From assembly GCA_002417905.1 (NCBI GenBank), contig DIDB01000210.1, positions 1,589 through 21,148 of the forward strand: a stretch of 19,560 bases of DNA, given 5' to 3'. Of this stretch, positions 15,181-19,560 are shown one piece after another (within the stretch, counting starts at the first letter, position 1; each line of letters opens with the position of its first letter). Made by a program: the position numbers and the translations under genes. Origin of the DNA: Pseudomonadaceae bacterium UBA5811 (GTDB taxonomy: Bacteria; Pseudomonadota; Gammaproteobacteria; Pseudomonadales; Pseudomonadaceae). The notes under the pieces are model-generated. The model did no database searches and was not told where the DNA came from. It saw nothing but the letters and a program-made list of their open reading frames with translations.

Positions 15181-15888
15181 ATGCCCCATGCCGTCGCCCG
15201 CCTGCGCCAGGAACGCCTGGAGCGCAGCAGCAAACCCTTCATTGCCCGGGGATCAAAGATTCCGCGCTGTCCCCGCTGCCGGATTCCCCTGAGCCACTGC
15301 CTGTGCCACCTGCAACCAGAAACCCGCAGCCGGTCGGGCTTCTGCCTGCTGATGCACGATATCGAGCCGCTCAAACCCAGTAACACCGGCTGGCTGATTG
15401 CGGATCTGATAGCGGATACATGGGCCTTCGGCTGGTCCAGAACCCGGACCGACCCCGCCCTGGTCCCGCTGCTGCAGAGCCCGGACTGGCAACCCGTACT
15501 GGTTTTTCCGGGTGAATATGCCGCCGCGCGGCGGGTGGTGGGGCAGCTGCCCGCCTGCGGCCCGCCACCACTGTTTGTCCTGCTGGATGCCACCTGGCCG
15601 GAAGCCCGCAAAATGTTTCGCAAAACCCCCTGCCTGGATGCCCTGCCCGTGCTCAGCCTGCAGCCGGCAACACTGTCCCGCTACCAGCTGCGCCGCTCGA
15701 CCCGGGGAGAACACCTGTGCACGGCCGAAGTGGCTGCCCTCTGCCTGGAGCTGGCCGGCGATATTCAGGCCAGCCGGCAACTGGACGCCTGGCTGGATAC
15801 CTTCACCGCCCACTATCAGGCCGCCCGGCACCAGCACGCCCCCCGGTTGCCCGAAGAAACCCTGCGCGGGCTGCAGCCCTGCTCCTGA
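15181..15888 (+). CDS. DTW-domain protein, tRNA-uridine aminocarboxypropyltransferase
   Basis: This 235-residue protein has the DTW family blocks. The N-terminal cysteine cluster is C30, C33, C40 and C42 (CPRCRIPLSHCLC). KPSNTG is at 65-70, LDATWPEA at 135-142 (DATW is the DTW signature), and STRGEHLCTAE lies near 172-182. Characterised DTW proteins (TapT/TuaA) transfer the aminocarboxypropyl group of SAM to tRNA uridine 47. The ATG at 15181 has no clear Shine-Dalgarno; the conserved region starts soon after, so a later start is unlikely. It is divergent from the small exported protein. Confidence 0.88.
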   Translation: MPHAVARLRQERLERSSKPFIARGSKIPRCPRCRIPLSHCLCHLQPETRSRSGFCLLMHDIEPLKPSNTGWLIADLIADTWAFGWSRTRTDPALVPLLQSPDWQPVLVFPGEYAAARRVVGQLPACGPPPLFVLLDATWPEARKMFRKTPCLDALPVLSLQPATLSRYQLRRSTRGEHLCTAEVAALCLELAGDIQASRQLDAWLDTFTAHYQAARHQHAPRLPEETLRGLQPCS

Positions 15889-15907
15889 TCCTCACAAAGT
15901 CCTCACA
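15889..15907 (+). repeat. Direct repeat in the regulator's upstream region
   Basis: TCCTCACA occurs at 15889-15896 and again at 15900-15907, 11 bp apart, about one helical turn. It is upstream of the TetR-family gene in an AT-richer patch (CTATAAATAAC, TAATAT near 15934-15955). It could be a factor-binding site or chance. Confidence 0.35.
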
Positions 15908-16015
15908 GATCAACGCAGCGGCTATAAATAACACTGCATAATATCAGCCGCTTTGACAGTGACCTGCCCGACGGGACTGCCCCAGGACAGGAAACAGACC
16001 GTCCGGGGACACCGC

Positions 16016-16693
16016 ATGACCCAATTTGAGCCCATCACCACGCCAGAGGCCCGGCCTGCCGGGCGCATCCGCCAGCAGAACCGCAAACGGATCATGGACG
16101 CCGCTACCCGGGAATTTGCCCGGCATGGCTTCCGGGGCACCAGCATGAGTGCCATTGCCCAGCGTGCGGGGCTGCCCAAGGCCAACCTGCATTACTACTT
16201 CAGCAACAAGCTGAACCTGTACATGGAAGTGCTGCGACGGATTCTGGAGCTGTGGGACCAGGCTTTTGGCTCCCTGAGCGTCGAGGATGATCCGGCCAGC
16301 GCACTGGCCGGCTACATCCGGGCAAGGATGGAGTTTTCCCGCCGCCACCCCTTGGTCTCCAAGGTCTTTGCCATGGAAATCATCAGCGGCTGCGAGTGCC
16401 TGTCCAGTTACTACAACCAGGACTACCGGGTATGGTTCCGCCAGCGGACGGCCGTGCTGGAGGACTGGATCCGGGCCGGCAAGATGGCCCCTGTCGAACC
16501 CCTGCAGCTGGTATTCCTGATCTGGAGCAGCACCAAGTTCTACGCCGATTTCTCCGAACACATCCGGCTGGTGACCGACCAGGGACGGATGACCCGTCAT
16601 GATTTCGACCAGGCCACCGACGGACTGATCCAGCTGATTCTCCGGGGCTGTGGCCTGACCCCGCCCGCCCGGCCTACAATCAGCTCCTGCTGA
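16016..16693 (+). CDS. TetR-family regulator, RutR-like
   Basis: This 225-residue protein has an N-terminal helix-turn-helix (about 25-70): IMDAATREFARHGFRGTSMS, then IAQRAGLPKANLHYYFSNK. The C-terminal domain carries KVFAMEIISG and the pattern of the RutR/YcdC ligand-binding domain. RutR senses uracil or thymine in E. coli. The adjacent guanine deaminase suggests a nucleobase or related ligand here (inference). The ATG at 16016 has GGGGA 6-7 bases upstream; the longer frame from 15953 has no family match. It lies 43 bp before guaD, with a strong hairpin between. Confidence 0.88.
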   Translation: MTQFEPITTPEARPAGRIRQQNRKRIMDAATREFARHGFRGTSMSAIAQRAGLPKANLHYYFSNKLNLYMEVLRRILELWDQAFGSLSVEDDPASALAGYIRARMEFSRRHPLVSKVFAMEIISGCECLSSYYNQDYRVWFRQRTAVLEDWIRAGKMAPVEPLQLVFLIWSSTKFYADFSEHIRLVTDQGRMTRHDFDQATDGLIQLILRGCGLTPPARPTISSC

Positions 16694-16695
16694 TA

Positions 16696-16721
16696 CGGCC
16701 CGGAGCACAGGCTCCGGGCCG
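16696..16721 (+). promoter_or_regulatory. Perfect 11-bp hairpin between the regulator and guaD
   Basis: Arms cggcccggagc (16696-16706) and gctccgggccg (16711-16721) with an ACAG loop begin 2 bases after the TetR stop. There is no T-run after it, so it is not a standard terminator. It ends 15 bases before the guaD ATG, close to the GGAG Shine-Dalgarno (16727-16730). It may set relative expression, protect mRNA or act as a partial terminator. Confidence 0.5.
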
Positions 16722-16736
16722 CCACCCGGAGACGCC

Positions 16737-18023
16737 ATGCCCGACCATCCGCAGGCCTACCGGGCCAGCCTGCTGCAGTTCAGTGGCCCGTCCGGCCATT
16801 ACCAGTACTTTGCCGACGGGCTGCTGATTGTCCGGAGCCAGCGCATCCTGGCCTGCGGCCCGGCCAGCGCCCTGCTGGCCCGGTGGCCGGAGCCGCTGCC
16901 CGTCACCGACTATAGCGGCCAGCTGATCTGTGCCGGCTTTGTTGACTGCCACAGCCACTATCCCCAGCTGGATATCATCGCCTCCTATGGCGACCAGCTG
17001 CTGGACTGGCTGGAAAACTACACCTTTCCCGAAGAGCAGCGTTTTGCCGACTACCGGTATGCCCGCCACCAGGCCGGGCAGTTTCTGCAAACCCTGCTGC
17101 AGCAGGGCACCACCAGCGCCATGGTCTTTGCCACCGTCCACCCCCAGTCGGTCGATGCGTTCTTCGAACAGGCACTGGCCCTGAACCTGCGGATGATCTG
17201 TGGCAAGGTCCTGATGGACCGCCACGCCCCCACCGCCCTGTGCGATACCGCGGAAACAGGCGAAGCCGACAGCCGGCAGCTGATCGGGCGCTGGCTGGGC
17301 CGGGGCCGGCTGCACTATGCGGTCAGCCCCCGCTTTGCCCCGACCAGCAGCCCGCAACAGCTGCAGCGGGCCGGCCAGCTGCTGCGGGACTGCCCGGGAC
17401 TGTACCTGCACACCCATCTGGCAGAAAACCGCCGGGAAATACGCTGGGTCCGGGAGCTGTTTCCGGAGCGTACCAGCTATCTGGACGTTTACGATCACTA
17501 CGGGCTGCTCGGCCCGCACTCGCTGTTTGCCCATGCCCTGCATCTGGAAGAGCAGGAATACCGGCGGCTGGGTGAAAGCGGCTCTGCGGTGGCGTTCTGC
17601 CCATCAGCCAACCTGTTTCTGGGCAGCGGCCTGCTGAACCTGGCCCGGATGCAGCACCACGGTATCCGGGTCGGCATGGGCACGGACATCGGGGCCGGCA
17701 CCAGCTGCTCGGTCCTGCAGGCCCTGCACGAGGCCTACAAGGTGCTGCAGCTGCAGGGCCAGTCACTGGATCCGTTCCGGGCATTTTATCTGGCCACCCT
17801 AGGGGGCGCCCGGGCCCTTGGTCTGGAACAGCACATCGGCAGCCTGGAGCCCGGCAAGGAAGCCGATTTTGTGGTGCTGGACCTGCAGGCTACCCCGCTG
17901 CTAGCCCGGCGCATCGCACAGGCCCGCAACCTGAAGGAGCAGCTGTTTGCCCTGATGATGCTTGGCGACAGCCGGGCCGTCAGGGCAACCTATGTGTCCG
18001 GCACCCGGGTTCACGGGTGCTGA
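16737..18023 (+). CDS. guaD: Guanine deaminase
   Basis: This 428-residue amidohydrolase converts guanine to xanthine and ammonia. The metal and catalytic motifs are H72-x-H74 (GFVDCHSHYPQ), H225-x-H227 with E230 (LHTHLAEN), H266 (LFAHALHL) and D317 (MGTDIGAGTSCS). VSPRFAPTSS (197-205) is typical of GuaD. Length and motifs fit the E. coli-type enzyme. The ATG at 16737 has GGAG about 6 bases upstream. It is followed 31 bp later by the hydroxyacid dehydrogenase and preceded by the RutR-like gene, probably one operon. Confidence 0.96.
   Translation: MPDHPQAYRASLLQFSGPSGHYQYFADGLLIVRSQRILACGPASALLARWPEPLPVTDYSGQLICAGFVDCHSHYPQLDIIASYGDQLLDWLENYTFPEEQRFADYRYARHQAGQFLQTLLQQGTTSAMVFATVHPQSVDAFFEQALALNLRMICGKVLMDRHAPTALCDTAETGEADSRQLIGRWLGRGRLHYAVSPRFAPTSSPQQLQRAGQLLRDCPGLYLHTHLAENRREIRWVRELFPERTSYLDVYDHYGLLGPHSLFAHALHLEEQEYRRLGESGSAVAFCPSANLFLGSGLLNLARMQHHGIRVGMGTDIGAGTSCSVLQALHEAYKVLQLQGQSLDPFRAFYLATLGGARALGLEQHIGSLEPGKEADFVVLDLQATPLLARRIAQARNLKEQLFALMMLGDSRAVRATYVSGTRVHGC
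18001..18020 (+). repeat. Inverted repeat at the 3' end of guaD
   Basis: Arms gcacccg (18001-18007) and cgggtgc (18014-18020) form a perfect 7-bp stem with a 6-base loop, within the last codons of guaD. No T-run follows, so a role in mRNA stability or guaD-hprA coupling is more likely than termination. Confidence 0.35.
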
Positions 18024-18054
18024 AACCTGCCATTCCGCACCCGGGGAGCCTGCC

Positions 18055-19017
18055 ATGACCGCCTGCCGTGCCGTTTTTCTCGACCTGGTTCCCCTGAACC
18101 AGAACGACCTTGACCTCAGCCCGCTGCAGCACAGTGTCAGCGAACTGGTCTGCCATGATTACAGCCTGCCGGACCAGGTGATCGAACGCCTGCAGGGTGC
18201 CCAGATAGCCATTGCCAACAAGGTCCGGCTGGATGCCCGGACCCTGGCCGCCAGCCCGGCGCTGCGCCTGATCCTGGTCAGTGCGACCGGCTACAACAAT
18301 GTGGACCTGGAAGCCGCCCGCCAGCGACAGATTACCGTCTGCAACTGCCAGGGCTACGGTACCGCCTCGGTGGCCCAGCATACCCTGGCCCTGCTGCTGG
18401 CACTGGCCACCCGGCTGCCAGACTACCAGGCCGCCGTCCATCGGGGCGACTGGAGCCGCTCACGGGACTTCTGCCTGCTGGATTACCCGATCACCGAACT
18501 GTCCGGAAAAACTCTGGGCATTCTGGGCCACGGCACCCTGGGCAGCGAAGTGGCCCGGCTGGCCAGTGCCTTTGGCCTGCAGATCCTGAGTGGCCAGCTG
18601 CCCGGCCGCCCGTCCCGCCCGGACCAGCTGCCGCTCCACGACCTGTTACCCCGTGTCGATGCCCTGTCCCTGCACTGTCCGCTAACCGAAAACACCCGTC
18701 ACCTGATTGGCGCCCCGGAGCTGGCCCTGATGAAGCCTGGCGCCTTACTGATCAATACCGCCCGCGGCGGTATCGTCGATGAACAGGCCCTGGCCCAGGC
18801 CCTGCGCAACGGCCAGCTGGGCGGTGCAGCCACTGACGTGCTGGAAAGCGAGCCCCCGGGCGCCGACAACCCGCTGCTGGCTCCGGATCTGCCCCGGCTG
18901 ATCATTACACCGCACAGTGCCTGGGGCAGCCGCGAAGCCCGCCAGCGCATCGTGCAGCAGCTCGGCGAAAATGCCCGGGCATTTCTCCAGGGTCAGCCGC
19001 TACGGGTAGTCTGCTGA
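18055..19017 (+). CDS. hprA: D-isomer-specific 2-hydroxyacid dehydrogenase, glycerate/hydroxypyruvate type
   Basis: This 320-residue protein has the NAD-binding loop GHGTLG (158-163). The catalytic triad of the family is R237 (NTARGG), E266 (ESEPP) and H287 (TPHSAWGS). It resembles Pseudomonas HprA-type proteins (LDLSPLQ near the start, [19 protein letters not shown]). It likely reduces hydroxypyruvate or glyoxylate with NAD(P)H. The exact substrate is not certain. The ATG at 18055 has GGGGAG 7 bases upstream; an upstream start at 17962 would overlap guaD. In Pseudomonas, hprA is next to rsmC, as here. Confidence 0.9.
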   Translation: MTACRAVFLDLVPLNQNDLDLSPLQHSVSELVCHDYSLPDQVIERLQGAQIAIANKVRLDARTLAASPALRLILVSATGYNNVDLEAARQRQITVCNCQGYGTASVAQHTLALLLALATRLPDYQAAVHRGDWSRSRDFCLLDYPITELSGKTLGILGHGTLGSEVARLASAFGLQILSGQLPGRPSRPDQLPLHDLLPRVDALSLHCPLTENTRHLIGAPELALMKPGALLINTARGGIVDEQALAQALRNGQLGGAATDVLESEPPGADNPLLAPDLPRLIITPHSAWGSREARQRIVQQLGENARAFLQGQPLRVVC

Positions 19018-19025
19018 TTTTTTTT
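19018..19025 (+). terminator. T8 run after hprA, weak terminator candidate
   Basis: Eight T residues begin directly after the hprA stop codon. Upstream pairing is poor (CTAC with GTAG, two-base loop, plus a CAGC/GCTG outer pair). A true terminator is doubtful; hprA and rsmC are only 28 bp apart and may be co-transcribed. Confidence 0.25.
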
Positions 19026-19045
19026 GCTGTTCAAGGAAGCCCCTT

Positions 19046-19560
19046 ATGGATCCCAGAAGCCAGGTGCTGCTGCGCCAGCCTGACTGTTTTACCGGCCATA
19101 CCCTGCTGGCCGGCCTGCCTGCCGACGATCTGCCCGGCCAGTTACCCCAGGCCACCGGCTGGAGCTGGCATTTTGGCGAATACCAGCAGCTGGTCCGCCG
19201 TTTTGGTGAACAGCGCTGCCACTTTGCCAGCGAGGCACCGGCCGGCCACTTTGCCCGGGCCGTGCTGTTTCTGCCCAAATCCCGGGAACTGACCGACTAC
19301 CTGCTGGCCAGCCTGGCGGCAGCCCTTGAACCGGACGGCCAGCTGTATCTGGTCGGTGAAAGGCGCGCGGGCGTCGAGCGGGCCGGCCGCCGGCTGGCCC
19401 TCTACGGCCCGCCGGCCAAACTGGACAGCGCCCGGCACTGCCAGCTCTGGCAGGTCAGGGTGCAGCAACCCCCGGCCCGCCCGGTGCTGGACGCACTGGC
19501 CCGCCCGTTCAGCCTGGAGCTGCCCGACGGCCCATTGCAGGTCCGCAGTCTGCCTGGCGT
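19046..19560 (+). CDS. rsmC: 16S rRNA m2G1207 methyltransferase RsmC, N-terminal part
   Basis: The frame starts at ATG 19046 with AAGGA 8 bases upstream and runs off the right edge, giving 171 complete residues. The visible part is the N-terminal non-catalytic domain of Rsm[16 protein letters not shown], then [29 protein letters not shown] and [12 protein letters not shown]. These resemble the Pseudomonas protein, which also follows hprA. The SAM-binding methyltransferase domain (with an NPPF motif in the family) lies beyond the window, so completeness cannot be judged. RsmC methylates G1207 of 16S rRNA in the 30S subunit. Confidence 0.9.
   Translation, partial: MDPRSQVLLRQPDCFTGHTLLAGLPADDLPGQLPQATGWSWHFGEYQQLVRRFGEQRCHFASEAPAGHFARAVLFLPKSRELTDYLLASLAAALEPDGQLYLVGERRAGVERAGRRLALYGPPAKLDSARHCQLWQVRVQQPPARPVLDALARPFSLELPDGPLQVRSLPG

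Noticed and set aside
16680..17543. 287-residue minus-strand frame antisense to guaD
   Set aside because: It is a shadow of guaD; its G/Q/A-rich composition comes from reversed codons.
1..19560. CRISPR array, prophage or defence island
   Set aside because: No regularly spaced repeats, phage genes or defence nucleases were seen apart from TnpB.

Overview
The window is a Gram-negative, gammaproteobacterial chromosome segment of fairly high GC. LpxA (lipid A), CsrA, MgtE, TtcA, RsmC and the paired YcgL/YcgN proteins all read like Pseudomonadales/Oceanospirillales versions. The lysC-csrA-tRNA-mgtE neighbourhood and the hprA-rsmC pair are also Pseudomonas-like. No genus is claimed. Host genes use CGG heavily for arginine.

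Layout. (1) 1-1418: the start of an mgtE-like magnesium transporter (minus, cut by the window edge), a divergent DUF4124 exported protein, then a minus-strand stable-RNA array (tRNA-Ser(GCU) and two identical tRNA-Arg(ACG)) next to csrA. (2) 1551-5473: lysC and alaS on the minus strand, with a likely internal start for an aspartokinase beta subunit. (3) 5607-8853: a minus-strand rnd-ycgL-ycgN operon split by a 1.3-kb IS200/IS605-type element that carries only tnpB on the plus strand. (4) 8996-12006: a 3-mercaptopyruvate sulfurtransferase and a metallophosphoesterase (plus), facing two consecutive NlpC/P60 lipoprotein peptidases (minus). (5) 12480-15888: an lpxA gene without its usual partners, ttcA, a SprT-like gene broken into two overlapping frames, an exported protein of unknown function and a DTW-domain tRNA modification enzyme. 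(6) 16016-19560: a RutR-like TetR regulator, guanine deaminase, a glycerate-type 2-hydroxyacid dehydrogenase, and the start of rsmC.

How the genes work together. The TetR-guaD-hprA run is compact and suggests regulated purine salvage or catabolism, with the dehydrogenase possibly acting on a later glyoxylate or hydroxypyruvate step (inference). lysC and alaS supply aspartate-family amino acids and charged tRNA. csrA is the global post-transcriptional regulator. Several genes act on tRNA or rRNA: rnd, ttcA, the DTW protein and rsmC.

The strongest unusual signals are: (a) the tnpB element, whose ends can be placed to the base, because removing it restores a 4-bp ATGA stop/start overlap between rnd and ycgL; (b) a SprT-like metalloprotease split at a TGATG junction, explained by a 10-bp deletion; and (c) an lpxA gene outside the lpxD-fabZ-lpxA-lpxB cluster, with about 470 bp of DNA upstream that holds no convincing gene. 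No CRISPR array, integrase, prophage or defence island was found.
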